NCBI GenBank assembly: GCA_028280265.1
Contig: JANQMD010000024.1
Location: 1-64,000, forward strand
Reading direction: 5' to 3'
Length of the DNA: 64,000 nt
DNA from: Flavobacteriaceae bacterium
GTDB lineage: Bacteria > Bacteroidota > Bacteroidia > Flavobacteriales > Flavobacteriaceae
The position numbers and the translations under genes were made by a program. Positions 53,545 through 63,603 of this stretch are shown piece by piece (positions within the stretch are counted from its first letter, which is position 1; each line of letters opens with the position of its first letter). The notes beneath the pieces are model-generated. The model worked only from the letters and a program-made list of their open reading frames with translations. It did no database searches and was not told where the DNA came from.

Positions 53545-54470
53545 TGTTTTATAAGAACAGATTTGTCATAAATCCTAAAAAAGGATTGGTTCCGAATTAC
53601 AATATATCTCCATTTGATAATAATAGTATTCGATTACCTTTTTACTACACTGATCTTGACAAATCTAAAGGAGAAGAATATATTTCAAGTGTACAGGAGA
53701 ACTATATCATAACTCATTCGGGCTCACATTCCATATTTGAAGTACTGGGTTTGTATAATCTTCAGCCTAATGATATTGTGACCATCCTGACAACTAGCGG
53801 TAATTTTTATGTTAGTAGCTGCATCACCAATGAAATTGAGAAATATTGTAAATGGTCAAGAGAAATAGAAAAAGATACAAAGCTGATTTTTGTTAATAAC
53901 GAATTTGGTTATTCATTTGATCAAATAAAAGACTTAAAAAGTTTGCAAATTCCCATTGTTGAGGATTGTGCGTATGGTTTTTTTAATGATTACAAGAACA
54001 AAGAATTTATTAGTGATTATAGGATTTTTAGTTTTTCAAAGGCACTTCCGATGCAAATGGGAGGTATGATTGTCGCGAATGCACATAAGAAACTCCCTAA
54101 GGAAAAAATCGACTCTATATCTAAAGGATATATTATAAAATCAATCGGGTATCATTCAGATAATTTTACAAAATACAAAGATCAAAGAATCAAAAATTAC
54201 CGATACTTATGTAATAAGTTTAACGAATTAGAATTGTTGCCTTTTTTTGAATTTGACTCTAATATTATACCAGGGGTTTTTTTAATGAAGGGTTTTAAAA
54301 ATATTGACCTTCAAGAGTTGAAATTTTTTTGCCAAAGAAATGGAATCGAATCTTCTGTTTTCTATGGTAAAAATGCTTTTTTTATACCTATACACCAAAA
54401 CCTTGTTACCGAAGATTTGGATTATTTTTATGAAGTAATCAAGGAGTTTATATCAAAAAAGAATTCATGA
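53544..54470 (+). CDS. Short, divergent DegT/DnrJ-family aminotransferase-like protein
   Basis: This 308-residue protein has a PLP-aminotransferase fold but is about 60 residues shorter than DegT enzymes. PLP-site residues seem kept: D141 in IVEDCAYGF and K166 in FSFSKALPMQMGG. It may be an active enzyme with a reduced N-terminal part or a recruited variant of unknown substrate. It starts at the stop of fdtA and overlaps the formyltransferase by 4 bp. A proper FdtB-like gene is also present, so this one has a different or accessory job. Confidence 0.7.
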   Translation: MFYKNRFVINPKKGLVPNYNISPFDNNSIRLPFYYTDLDKSKGEEYISSVQENYIITHSGSHSIFEVLGLYNLQPNDIVTILTTSGNFYVSSCITNEIEKYCKWSREIEKDTKLIFVNNEFGYSFDQIKDLKSLQIPIVEDCAYGFFNDYKNKEFISDYRIFSFSKALPMQMGGMIVANAHKKLPKEKIDSISKGYIIKSIGYHSDNFTKYKDQRIKNYRYLCNKFNELELLPFFEFDSNIIPGVFLMKGFKNIDLQELKFFCQRNGIESSVFYGKNAFFIPIHQNLVTEDLDYFYEVIKEFISKKNS

Positions 54471-55336
54471 AACTATATATTCTAGGTAATGGGAAGCCTT
54501 TGCTTCGGATTGTTCATATCCTTCGAAACCATAAAATTCAAGTTCTAGGAGTTGAACAAGACAAACCTTTGAAGGGAGATGATCAAATCTCTTTAGAGCG
54601 TGAATTATATGATCTAAAAATTAAGAGGTCTAATTATAAAAGTATTTCAGATGATATTGATTTAATCTTCGTAATCAATTATAACAAAATTATCGATGTT
54701 TCTCTCTATAATAAGCCTTTGATCAATTTACATTTAGGGATTTTACCAAAGTATAGAGGAAATAATGCAAATGCTTGGGCGGCAATTAATGGAGAAAAAA
54801 AGGTTGGATATACAATACATGAAATTATTGATGAACTTGATGGAGGAGATATTTATTACACTTTCAAATACGATATTTCTGACGATGATAATTATTTGCC
54901 TGCAAAGACGGCAATTTACAGTGATATTGAATCTAAAATTGCAACCATTTTATTGGATATATACAATAAAAAATTAGTGCCCATGTCTCAAAAAGGAAGC
55001 CATTTTATTTATTGTACTAGACTAAGACCTTCATTTGGTATTATAAAAGATTGGAATTTTTCAACTGAGTTTTTTATGAATATGATGTATGTCTATAGCC
55101 CGCCGTCTGGAACTGGATTGAAGTTTTTCTACAAAGGATTGGAGTATAGAATTGAAAAAGCCTCTAGAGTAGCTAATTTTGAAAATTCTATAGGGATTCC
55201 TGGAGCTATTGTTTATATAAGAAAAGGTTCTTTATGGGTAAAAACAAAAGATAATGTACTATCAATTGATAAGTTGACTTCTAATGGAAGTGATGTTGAA
55301 ATCGAAAGTGTTTTTAAAATAGGAGGGCTTTTATGA
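54467..55336 (+). CDS. Sugar N-formyltransferase
   Basis: This 289-residue formyltransferase-fold protein keeps the full Asn-His-Asp triad: N87 and H89 in INLHLGILPKYRG and D125 in DELDGGDIYY. It uses N10-formyl-THF. Neighbouring fdtA- and fdtB-type genes suggest dTDP-Fuc3N or dTDP-Qui3N as acceptor, giving the 3-formamido sugar. The C-terminal 90 residues differ from ArnA and Fmt. It overlaps both neighbours by 4 bp (ATGA). Confidence 0.88.
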   Translation: MKLYILGNGKPLLRIVHILRNHKIQVLGVEQDKPLKGDDQISLERELYDLKIKRSNYKSISDDIDLIFVINYNKIIDVSLYNKPLINLHLGILPKYRGNNANAWAAINGEKKVGYTIHEIIDELDGGDIYYTFKYDISDDDNYLPAKTAIYSDIESKIATILLDIYNKKLVPMSQKGSHFIYCTRLRPSFGIIKDWNFSTEFFMNMMYVYSPPSGTGLKFFYKGLEYRIEKASRVANFENSIGIPGAIVYIRKGSLWVKTKDNVLSIDKLTSNGSDVEIESVFKIGGLL

Positions 55337-56271
55337 TAGAAATATTAGTGTATGAAGAGAGATTGAAAAAGCAATGGGATACTTTTGTGTCTGAGTCTGC
55401 AAAGTCAACGTTTCTGTTCCATAGAGGATTTATAGAATATCATTCGGATAGATTTAAAGACCATTCCCTTTTATTTTATTCGAAAGGTAAGTTAGTTGGA
55501 CTCATGCCTGGCAACGAAAGTGATACTGTATATCATTCTCATCAAGGACTAACTTATGGTGGATTAATGCACAAAAAGGTAAGTGCTTCATTAGTTTTAG
55601 AGATGTTTTCTTCTATGTTAGACTATTTGAAGGAACATGGTTTTACTAAGATTGTGTATAAAGTAATACCTTTTGTTTTTCAAAGTTCGTTTCAACAGGA
55701 AGCCCTATATGCTTTGTTTATAAATAACTTTAAACTAATAAGGCGGGATTTGTCATTTGTTATCGATCTTGAAAAAACAATATCCTTATCAAAAGATCGG
55801 CGCTATAGAATTAATAAATCAAAAAGAAACAATCTTATTGTTCAGGAGTCTACTGATTTCGAAAATTATATGGAAATTGTAAATTTCAATTTGCAATCAA
55901 AATTTAAAACAAGTCCAGTTCATAGCTCATCAGAATTAGAATTATTACACAATAGATTTCCAAACAATATAAAACTGCTTTTAGTATACGATGAGCACAA
56001 AACTATTTTAGGAGGAACAGTTTTGTTTTTGGACAATGATTTTGTCCATACTCAATATTTACACGCAAATGATCAAGGAAGAAAGTTAAATTCCACTGAA
56101 TTTTTGGTAGATTATTTAACTCAACACTTTTCAAGTAAGAAATATTTGAGTTTTGGAATTTCAACCGAAAATAATGGTACCTACTTGAATGACGGCTTAG
56201 CAAAATTTAAAGAAGGTTTTGGAGGAAAAGGTCTTGTCCATGATTTTTATGAAAGAGAATTGAATGATTAA
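55333..56271 (+). CDS. GNAT/FemAB-like acyltransferase
   Basis: This 312-residue protein shows two GNAT-like halves, as in FemAB or BioF2-like acetyltransferases: [22 protein letters not shown] near the start and [20 protein letters not shown] later, ending with [13 protein letters not shown] and the EGFGGKG turn. It probably transfers an acyl or aminoacyl group to a sugar in this pathway. The exact donor is unknown. Overlaps on both sides place it firmly in the operon. Confidence 0.75.
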   Translation: MIEILVYEERLKKQWDTFVSESAKSTFLFHRGFIEYHSDRFKDHSLLFYSKGKLVGLMPGNESDTVYHSHQGLTYGGLMHKKVSASLVLEMFSSMLDYLKEHGFTKIVYKVIPFVFQSSFQQEALYALFINNFKLIRRDLSFVIDLEKTISLSKDRRYRINKSKRNNLIVQESTDFENYMEIVNFNLQSKFKTSPVHSSSELELLHNRFPNNIKLLLVYDEHKTILGGTVLFLDNDFVHTQYLHANDQGRKLNSTEFLVDYLTQHFSSKKYLSFGISTENNGTYLNDGLAKFKEGFGGKGLVHDFYERELND

Positions 56272-57364
56272 GTTTTTAAATCTACATAAAGTTAATAGTA
56301 AATATTCTGAGGAGTTGAAAAAAGTTGCGAAAGAAGTAATTGACTCAGGATGGTATGTTAAAGGAAAGCATGTAGAAAAGTTTGAGGATAATCTTAAAGA
56401 ATACGTCGGATCAAAGTATGCCGTTGGTGTAGCCAATGGACTGGATGCCTTGAGACTTATTTTTAAAGCTTATATAGAGCTTGGTTATATGAAAAAGGGA
56501 GATGAAGTCATTGTACCTGCAAATACCTATATTGCTTCAATACTTGCAATTACGGATAATGGTTTAGTCCCGGTTTTGGTAGAGCCAAACATAAAAACTT
56601 ACAATCTTGATATTTCTAAAATAGAGCAATCTATTTCTACAAAAACAAAAGCAATCTTAATTGTTCATTTGTATGGCAGAGTTTTCTGGTCGGAAGAACT
56701 TGTAAATATTGCAAAAAAATACAGTTTAAAAATTGTAGAAGACAATGCCCAAGCTATAGGAGCAAAATTCAATAATACTAACACTGGAAATTTAGGTGAT
56801 GCAGCAGGCTTTAGTTTTTATCCTGGAAAAAACTTAGGAGCTTTAGGTGATGGAGGAGCAGTCACTACAAACGATACAGCTTTGTCAACTGCTGTAAAAG
56901 CAATTGCAAATTACGGTTCTGAAGAGAAATATATCAATAAATACCAAGGCTTAAACAGTAGGCTAGATGAGATGCAAGCCGCCTTTTTGAATGTTAAGCT
57001 ACCATTCCTTGATGAAGAAAATGAGATGAGAAGGAAAATAGCAGAACTCTATGTGAAATCAATTGAAAACCCATCGATTATCTTACCTGAATTACCTTCT
57101 AACTCAAGGGAACATGTATGGCATTTATTTGTAGTTAGAACGAAGAATAGAGATAAACTTCAGGAATATTTATTAAAAGAGAAGATTGAAACATTGATTC
57201 ATTACCCAGTTCCTCCCCACAAGCAAGAGGCATATAAAGAAATGGGGAATTTAAAATTGCCAATAACAGAGAAGATTCATGATGAAGTTTTGAGTCTTCC
57301 TCTTAGCCCAATACAAACTGAAGATGATATGGAAATAATTATAAATGCTTTGAATAATTATTGA
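56264..57364 (+). CDS. fdtB: dTDP-3-amino-3,6-dideoxyhexose transaminase (FdtB/QdtB-like)
   Basis: This 366-residue DegT/DnrJ/EryC1 aminotransferase has [26 protein letters not shown] (D160), PLP Lys K189 in [16 protein letters not shown], and the [12 protein letters not shown] segment. This version is typical of the 3-amino-sugar branch (FdtB, QdtB, TylB). With FdtA-like and formyltransferase genes just upstream it should make dTDP-Fuc3N or dTDP-Qui3N; which one depends on FdtA stereochemistry, which cannot be told by eye. Confidence 0.92.
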   Translation: MIKFLNLHKVNSKYSEELKKVAKEVIDSGWYVKGKHVEKFEDNLKEYVGSKYAVGVANGLDALRLIFKAYIELGYMKKGDEVIVPANTYIASILAITDNGLVPVLVEPNIKTYNLDISKIEQSISTKTKAILIVHLYGRVFWSEELVNIAKKYSLKIVEDNAQAIGAKFNNTNTGNLGDAAGFSFYPGKNLGALGDGGAVTTNDTALSTAVKAIANYGSEEKYINKYQGLNSRLDEMQAAFLNVKLPFLDEENEMRRKIAELYVKSIENPSIILPELPSNSREHVWHLFVVRTKNRDKLQEYLLKEKIETLIHYPVPPHKQEAYKEMGNLKLPITEKIHDEVLSLPLSPIQTEDDMEIIINALNNY

Positions 57365-57395
57365 ATAGAATTTCTAATTGGATACCATAATCGAA

Positions 57396-58352
57396 ATGAA
57401 AATATACTCCAAAAGACAGCCATTAGTAACAATTGTAACACCTTGTTATAATCATGAAAAATACATCTTTGAATCTTTAGATAGTGTTAGAAACCAGACT
57501 TACTCTAATATTCAACACATCATCATTGATGACTGCTCTAAAGATAATTCGGTAAAAATCATAGAAGATTATATTGAAAAATATCAATATAAGTGCACTT
57601 TTATTAAGCATACAAAGAATACAGGAATCTGTAAACTATTGAACGAATCTATCTCAATTTCAAAAGGAAAATATTGGTCAGGATGTACTTCTGATGATGT
57701 TATCATGCCTGACAAGATCGAAAAGCAGGTAGAAATTTTAGAAAGGTTAGATTCTAAAGTAGGTGTAGTATACTCTGATGCTTTTTTGATGGATGGTGAT
57801 AGTAAACTGATAAAAGGTATGTTTATTGAAAAGTATAGAACTTTCAGTAAAATACCTCAAGGCGATATTTTCAATGAACTGTTAGAAGGAAATTTCATTC
57901 CTGTAATGGCATTACTTTTACGAACTTCAATTTTTGATGATATTGGAACATTCGATGAAAACCTCCAATATGAAGATTATGATTTTTGGCTAAGAATTGC
58001 TACTAAATATTACTTTTATTTTTCCGATAGACCTTCTGCTAAATATAGATTGCACTCTGATAATTTACACTTAAAAATAGATTATGACAAAGCAGAATAT
58101 AGTATTTTTTCAAAGCATCTACATTTAAATAATGAATTTATAAATAAGAAAATTGTTAAGTCTATAGAATTTGAATATTTCTCTGATTGTCTAGCAGCAA
58201 AAGAAAAGTTATTAGAAGTTGAGAAGCTAATAAAAATACCTGTAATATTAAGATTCGTTATAAAAATGAAAATTCCTCCATTTTTTTATATACTAATGAA
58301 ATACTTCCAAAAAAAGTATAGAAGGTTATTAATCTTAATACTTCGCAAGTAA
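57396..58352 (+). CDS. Glycosyltransferase family 2
   Basis: This GT2 enzyme of about 318 residues has an N-terminal LVTIVTPCYNHEKYI, IIIDDCSKDNS for nucleotide binding, the TSDDVI metal motif and the YEDYDFWLRI acceptor-region motif. It is cytosolic or peripheral with a basic C-terminal tail. The ATG at 57396 is preferred to the TTG at 57378. It adds one sugar of the repeat unit; which one is unknown. Confidence 0.93.
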   Translation: MKIYSKRQPLVTIVTPCYNHEKYIFESLDSVRNQTYSNIQHIIIDDCSKDNSVKIIEDYIEKYQYKCTFIKHTKNTGICKLLNESISISKGKYWSGCTSDDVIMPDKIEKQVEILERLDSKVGVVYSDAFLMDGDSKLIKGMFIEKYRTFSKIPQGDIFNELLEGNFIPVMALLLRTSIFDDIGTFDENLQYEDYDFWLRIATKYYFYFSDRPSAKYRLHSDNLHLKIDYDKAEYSIFSKHLHLNNEFINKKIVKSIEFEYFSDCLAAKEKLLEVEKLIKIPVILRFVIKMKIPPFFYILMKYFQKKYRRLLILILRK

Positions 58353-58376
58353 AAACTAAAAACTGCATCCATCGAT

Positions 58377-59498
58377 ATGGAAAGTAAAATTAAATTCCTA
58401 GCTTATTATCTTCCTCAATATCACCCTATTCCTGAAAATGATAAATGGTGGGGGAAAGGATTTACTGAATGGACCAATGTAACCAAGGCAAAACCATTAT
58501 TTAAAAATCATTATCAACCTATTTTACCATCTGATTTAGGTTTTTATGATCTGAGAGTACCTGAAGTTCAGGAGCAACAATCAGAGTTAGCACTTTCTCA
58601 TGGTGTTGATGGATTTATCTATTATCAATATTGGTTTGGACCTGATAAAATGCTTTTAGAAAAGCCAGCAGAATCTATGTTAAAGAATCAGAAAGTAAAA
58701 ATCCCATTTTGTTTTTGCTGGGCTAATGAAACATGGAAAGGGATATGGCATGGTTTAGAGAATCCTGATATCTTAATTGAACAAAAATATCCATCTAAAG
58801 CCAGTGGATACAAGCAATATTTTGACTATTTACTTCCATTTTTTCAAGATGAAAGATACATTAAAGTTGATAACAAGCCAATGTTTCATGTATATAGGGT
58901 GAGCGATCTGCCAGACAGAGATCTTTTTTTTCAAACGTTTAACTCTTTGGCAAAGAAGAATGGTTTTGATGGAATTTACTTTGTCATAACCACTACTGCG
59001 GAAAGTGTAAAAAAAATTGATCATGAACTGATATCTGCTAAGATTGATTTGAATATTTTTAATAACATTCGCTATCATTTTCAACCTTTCTTTACTAATA
59101 GGTGGCTAAGAAAGATAGAACTAAAGATAAATACGAAACTTGGATATACTCAAGATGTTGTAAAGAGAAATAAACCTTTAATCTTAGAATATCCTCTGTT
59201 AATGAAGCATTTTAACAAGTCTCTTTTAAGTAATAAAAGTATTCCGTGTGCAATTCCCAATTGGGACAATTCTCCAAGAAGTAATAAAAAATCCATGATT
59301 TTAAATAAAACTTCACCCAAAGCTTGGAAAAATCATTTGGAACAAACGGTGCAATTGGTTAAGGAAGCAAAAAATAATCCTCAATATGTAATTCTCAAAT
59401 CTTGGAACGAATGGGCTGAAGGTAATTACCTTGAGCCTGATAGAAAATATGGTAGAGAGTGGTTAAAAGTTGTTAAAGAAGTGAAAGAATCTCTGTGA
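58377..59498 (+). CDS. WbsX-family glycan protein
   Basis: This 373-residue protein of the WbsX family (often annotated glycosyltransferase WbsX, with a GH99-like TIM barrel) has the characteristic AYYLPQYHPIPENDKWWGKG, FTEWTNVTKAKPLF and SWNEWAEGNYLEPD. Members are frequent in O-antigen and capsule clusters, where they may transfer or trim mannose-like residues. It overlaps the next gene at its stop. Confidence 0.9.
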   Translation: MESKIKFLAYYLPQYHPIPENDKWWGKGFTEWTNVTKAKPLFKNHYQPILPSDLGFYDLRVPEVQEQQSELALSHGVDGFIYYQYWFGPDKMLLEKPAESMLKNQKVKIPFCFCWANETWKGIWHGLENPDILIEQKYPSKASGYKQYFDYLLPFFQDERYIKVDNKPMFHVYRVSDLPDRDLFFQTFNSLAKKNGFDGIYFVITTTAESVKKIDHELISAKIDLNIFNNIRYHFQPFFTNRWLRKIELKINTKLGYTQDVVKRNKPLILEYPLLMKHFNKSLLSNKSIPCAIPNWDNSPRSNKKSMILNKTSPKAWKNHLEQTVQLVKEAKNNPQYVILKSWNEWAEGNYLEPDRKYGREWLKVVKEVKESL

Positions 59499-60499
59499 TG
59501 TCTGAAAAAGTATCTATAATCATTCCAGTATTCAACAGAGAAAAAGTCTTGCAAGAAACCCTGAACTCAGTGGTTGAGCAAACTCATCCAAATTGGGAGT
59601 GTTTACTCATTGATGATGGCAGCACAGATACATCAGTCCAAATGTGTATTAATCAGTGTAGACTAGACGAAAGATTTCATTTTTTCTTGAGAAATGATTT
59701 TAATAATACTAAAGGCCCCTCCGCATGTAGAAATATTGGAATTGAGAAATCGAAAGGTACTTATGTTATTTTTCTTGATTCAGATGATTTATTAGACAAA
59801 GTCTGCTTAGAAAATAGACTAAAAAAAGTGAAGGAATACCCAGATTTTGATGCTTGGGTATTTCAAATGCAAGATTTTGATGAAAACGGTCTTGGAAAAG
59901 TATGTACTATTTTTCCTGAAAACGATGATTATTCAAACGAGCACATTTTAAAAATGATCCTCAGATACGACTTGCCTTTTTCTGTTACTTGCCCGCTCTG
60001 GAGGACAAAAGCCATTAAAGAACTCGGAGGGTTTGACGAATCATTCACAAGACTAGAGGATCCAGACTTGCATGCTCGTGCCATGATAAAAGGATTAAAA
60101 TTCCAGTATCTTTTTCAAGAAAAACCAGATTGTTTTTACAGGGTAGACAGCAGCTATCATAGTCGTTTTTCTCACCCCGAATTTTTGGAAAACTATCTTT
60201 TTTCTTTTTTAAAATTTTATCAGAAATATTTGTCTATTTCTCATCAAGAGAAGGGGAAGTATCCGTTTATTAAACAAGAGTTAAAAAAATCCCTTTTGCT
60301 GCAGTTTAAGGATCATTTGTATAGAAAACCCCTGGGCCTCCTTTATTTTTCGAAGGTTTTCAAATTTTCGAAAAAACACCATATGCTAACTTTTCAAGAG
60401 AGAAGTATTTTAATGATTATGAAATTCTATGTGCAATGGGGTCTAGACAAAGTCTCTGGATTCGGTTATCACAAGATGAGAAAAAAAGTCTTTGTATGA
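59498..60499 (+). CDS. Glycosyltransferase family 2
   Basis: This 333-residue GT2 enzyme has SIIIPVFNREKVLQETLNSV, LIDDGSTD, the FLDSDDLL metal motif and RLEDPDLHARAMI in the acceptor region. The ATG at 59498 overlaps the WbsX stop by one base and is better than the GTG three bases earlier. No membrane helix. Sugar specificity is unknown. Confidence 0.93.
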   Translation: MSEKVSIIIPVFNREKVLQETLNSVVEQTHPNWECLLIDDGSTDTSVQMCINQCRLDERFHFFLRNDFNNTKGPSACRNIGIEKSKGTYVIFLDSDDLLDKVCLENRLKKVKEYPDFDAWVFQMQDFDENGLGKVCTIFPENDDYSNEHILKMILRYDLPFSVTCPLWRTKAIKELGGFDESFTRLEDPDLHARAMIKGLKFQYLFQEKPDCFYRVDSSYHSRFSHPEFLENYLFSFLKFYQKYLSISHQEKGKYPFIKQELKKSLLLQFKDHLYRKPLGLLYFSKVFKFSKKHHMLTFQERSILMIMKFYVQWGLDKVSGFGYHKMRKKVFV

Positions 60500-61632
60500 A
60501 GAAATTTGAGTTTCATCATAAAAATGTCATTATACTCCTCAAATCTTTTGTCTTAGGAGGTGCTGAGAAGCAAGCGTTGTTCTTAGCCAACCATCTTACC
60601 AATCACTTTCACTGTAACGTTTACATCTATTCTTATATAAAATCTGAGCAAGAGCATCTTTTTAAAGAAGAGTGTAAAAAACTAGCTATTAAAAATGTAA
60701 CACTGGTTTCAAACCCTCTTAGCGCATCGAATAAGTTTAAATACATCACCAGGCGAATTAAAATAGCATTGTTTGGTTATAGATTGAGAAAACACAAGCC
60801 AGATGTTATCATTCCGTACTTAAACCCACCTTCCATCATTTCCAATTTATGTTATAGAATAGCGGGAGCAAAAGTTACATTTTGGCAACATAGAGGTCCT
60901 GATTATTACAGATACGATCGGCTAGAAAAGGTTGCAGCAAACAAAACCAGATTGTTTATTGGAAACTCTGAAGAAGGCAGGAAAGAATTGGTAGACGTTT
61001 TAAAAATAGACAGCCGTACATCTCGTTTTTTGCCAAACTTTATTACTCAGACAAGCATCACAAATCGCTACAGCACAGATTCTAAAGAGATCGTGCTGGG
61101 AATGATTGCCCATTTCCGTGATGAAAAGTTACAGCCATTGCTTGTCGATAGCTTTGAATTGTTACTACAAGATCACAGCAATATAAAGTTGTATTTGATT
61201 GGAGATCTTTATGATGAAACCAAACCCACAGAGAGTTATATGTACATCAAAGAGAGATTAAAGTCACCTAAATTGAAGGATAAAGTTCAAATCTTTCATC
61301 AAACACAAACGAGTGATGTCATAGACAAAATTGACATTGGAGTGTTGATCTCAAAAAAAGAAGGCATGCCAAACGTTATCATGGAATTTATGGCTTATGG
61401 TATTCCTGTAGTTACAACCAATCATTCAGGTTGTAAGTCTTTATTGGGAGAAGATTATTCGTATTTAACTGAGAATAATTCAGAGGATATTCGTAAAAAG
61501 CTTAGTGTTTTAATTTCTGATTCAGAATTAAGGATAAAAGTTGGAGAGCAAAATCATCAGAGAGTAAAAGATAATTTTACGATAGAGATTTATATGAATC
61601 GCTTAAAAAAAATGATCAATGAGTCGTTCTAA
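60496..61632 (+). CDS. Glycosyltransferase family 4
   Basis: This GT-B enzyme has 378 residues from the ATG at 60496, whose ATGA overlap with the previous stop supports the start. The N-terminal LGGAEKQALFLANHL is the acceptor-side motif, and SKKEGMPNVIMEFMAYGIPVV is the E-x7-E nucleotide-sugar motif of GT4. It retains stereochemistry and probably adds one residue of the repeat unit. Confidence 0.94.
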   Translation: MKKFEFHHKNVIILLKSFVLGGAEKQALFLANHLTNHFHCNVYIYSYIKSEQEHLFKEECKKLAIKNVTLVSNPLSASNKFKYITRRIKIALFGYRLRKHKPDVIIPYLNPPSIISNLCYRIAGAKVTFWQHRGPDYYRYDRLEKVAANKTRLFIGNSEEGRKELVDVLKIDSRTSRFLPNFITQTSITNRYSTDSKEIVLGMIAHFRDEKLQPLLVDSFELLLQDHSNIKLYLIGDLYDETKPTESYMYIKERLKSPKLKDKVQIFHQTQTSDVIDKIDIGVLISKKEGMPNVIMEFMAYGIPVVTTNHSGCKSLLGEDYSYLTENNSEDIRKKLSVLISDSELRIKVGEQNHQRVKDNFTIEIYMNRLKKMINESF

Positions 61633-62599
61633 TGATAGAAAATTTATTGTCAAACACATTGTAAAAAATTACAAGAGGTGGCTTAAAAATACTTTAGGAA
61701 AAATAAGTGTATCCAATGGCGCAACTCACTTTGGAAAAAGCGTAGAAGAAAGTATAGAATACATTTTTCAGGTATTCAATGATTATTTAATTTATGGAAA
61801 TTTATCCGATAAAAACCTAGAAGAAAAGACAATTTTAGAAATTGGACCTGGTGATAATTTAGGAGTTGCGTTACTATTTATTGCTAAAGGGGCAAAAAAA
61901 GTGTATACCATAGATAAGTATTTCTCCGAAAGAATTCAGTCAGACGAGGTTAAAATATACAAAGCAATTCGAGAACGACTTAAAGATGATGAGAGAATCC
62001 GATTTGATAATGCAATTACATTAGAAGAAAAAGATTTCAAGTTGAATAAAGACAAAATCGAATCAATTTATGGTAAGAGCTTAGAAGAAATAAAATCAAA
62101 ATCATTAAATAATTACTTCGATATGATAGTATCTAGAGCAGTATTGCAAGTTGTAAATCATCTAGATCGGCTATTTAGAAAAATGAATGATTGCCTCAAA
62201 ATTGGGGGAATTATGTTACACAAAGTAGATTTAAGAGATTATGGCACATTTACAAAGTATAAGAATCACGAATTAGGAAATCTAATGTTTTCAGATTTTA
62301 TATACACTCAAATGACCAATCACTCCAGTATTCCTAACAGAAAAAGAATTAACGAGTATCAAAAAATAGTTGCAAACTATCAATATCACGACAAGTACTA
62401 TATCACGCATATTTTTGGTAACGAGGAAAAAGTATTTGATCCCCACCAATTAGAGCTTAAAGAAGGAATGGACTATGACAACTCTCATCTGGAATATATA
62501 AAACAAGTAAAACCTCTTTTATTTCCGAAGTATAGAAGCTATTCTGATTTAGATTTACTAATTTCAGGATTCTTTATGGTAGCAAAGAAATATGGTTAA
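61619..62599 (+). CDS. Class I SAM-dependent methyltransferase
   Basis: This 326-residue protein has a Rossmann-type motif I (ILEIGPGDNLG, about residue 77) and acidic strand 2 (VYTIDKYF), with a later VSRAVLQVVNHLDRLFRKM region. In this operon it may methylate a sugar, possibly the terminal cap read by the Wzt C-terminal domain; that link is inference. It overlaps both neighbours, by 14 and 8 bp. Confidence 0.87.
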   Translation: MSRSNDRKFIVKHIVKNYKRWLKNTLGKISVSNGATHFGKSVEESIEYIFQVFNDYLIYGNLSDKNLEEKTILEIGPGDNLGVALLFIAKGAKKVYTIDKYFSERIQSDEVKIYKAIRERLKDDERIRFDNAITLEEKDFKLNKDKIESIYGKSLEEIKSKSLNNYFDMIVSRAVLQVVNHLDRLFRKMNDCLKIGGIMLHKVDLRDYGTFTKYKNHELGNLMFSDFIYTQMTNHSSIPNRKRINEYQKIVANYQYHDKYYITHIFGNEEKVFDPHQLELKEGMDYDNSHLEYIKQVKPLLFPKYRSYSDLDLLISGFFMVAKKYG

Positions 62600-63593
62600 A
62601 CTTTTAGTACTACTACTTTTTATATATCTATCATTCGTAGCTTTTAATTTTTGGTTAGAGAAAAGAGCTCGTAAAAAGTCCAATAAATTCTTAAAGAAGA
62701 TATTGAAATTGCCATTAATTAGCTCGTTTTTTAGAGCAGAAGAAAAAGGTTGGTCTATCATTGTTTTTGAGACAGATAAAAAGATTCAAGAACTATCAAA
62801 TGATGATATTTTAAACACTAAACCACTGAACTTCCGTATCAATGAAGCTACAAGCATAGCTGACCCATTTTTGTTTGAAAAAAATGATATTCAATACCTT
62901 TTTTTCGAAGTTGAATACCAAAAACACTTAAATAAAAAGGCTGATATAGGTCACGCAGCACTAAGTAGATCTGGTAATTGGGAATATAAAGGACTAGTTT
63001 TAGAAGAGCCTTTCCACCAATCTTTCCCACTGATTTTTGAGCATGAGGATGAAGTTTACATGATTCCAGAAAGCTTTGAATCAAAAAAAGTAATCTTATA
63101 CAAAGCATTGCAATTCCCCAATACATGGGAATTAGAATATGAATTGTTGACTGGCGAATCTTATGTAGATACTACTTTTATAAAACATAAAGGTTTATTC
63201 TTCTGGTTTACCACAAACTTGAAAAATGATGAATTAGAGCTTTTTTATTCAGAATCACTCACAACTCCATGGAAAAAGCATCCGAAATCACCCATATCAA
63301 TGGAGGTTTCGAACAATAGAAATGCAGGAAATATATTCTTAGAAAATGATAAAATGTTTAGATTAGCTCAAGATGGAAGAGAAGGATATGGCAGTGGGAT
63401 TGTATTATTACAAATTGAAGAACTAGATACAGAAAACTACAAAGAAGTTATAGTTAAAGACCCATTATTATACAAAGATGAAGGTTTTTGTAAAGATGGT
63501 TTGCATCATTTGAGTTTTCTACAAAAACAAGATAAAAATATGATAGCAATAGATGGAGCCAATTTTTCTTTTAGAAAAATTAGAATCAAGTAG
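62592..63593 (+). CDS. GINT1-like surface polysaccharide protein
   Basis: This 333-residue protein has one N-terminal membrane helix (about 2-20) and a five-bladed propeller-like domain with IADPFLFEKND, HQSFPLIFEHEDEVYMIPES and YVDTTFIKHKGLFFWF. These match the family related to the N-terminal part of plant glucosamine inositolphosphorylceramide transferase 1, frequent in bacterial polysaccharide loci, sometimes fused to formyltransferases. Its role is unknown; substrate binding or glycosyl transfer are suggested. Confidence 0.75.
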   Translation: MVKLLVLLLFIYLSFVAFNFWLEKRARKKSNKFLKKILKLPLISSFFRAEEKGWSIIVFETDKKIQELSNDDILNTKPLNFRINEATSIADPFLFEKNDIQYLFFEVEYQKHLNKKADIGHAALSRSGNWEYKGLVLEEPFHQSFPLIFEHEDEVYMIPESFESKKVILYKALQFPNTWELEYELLTGESYVDTTFIKHKGLFFWFTTNLKNDELELFYSESLTTPWKKHPKSPISMEVSNNRNAGNIFLENDKMFRLAQDGREGYGSGIVLLQIEELDTENYKEVIVKDPLLYKDEGFCKDGLHHLSFLQKQDKNMIAIDGANFSFRKIRIK

Positions 63594-63603
63594 CCAATAA
63601 ATT

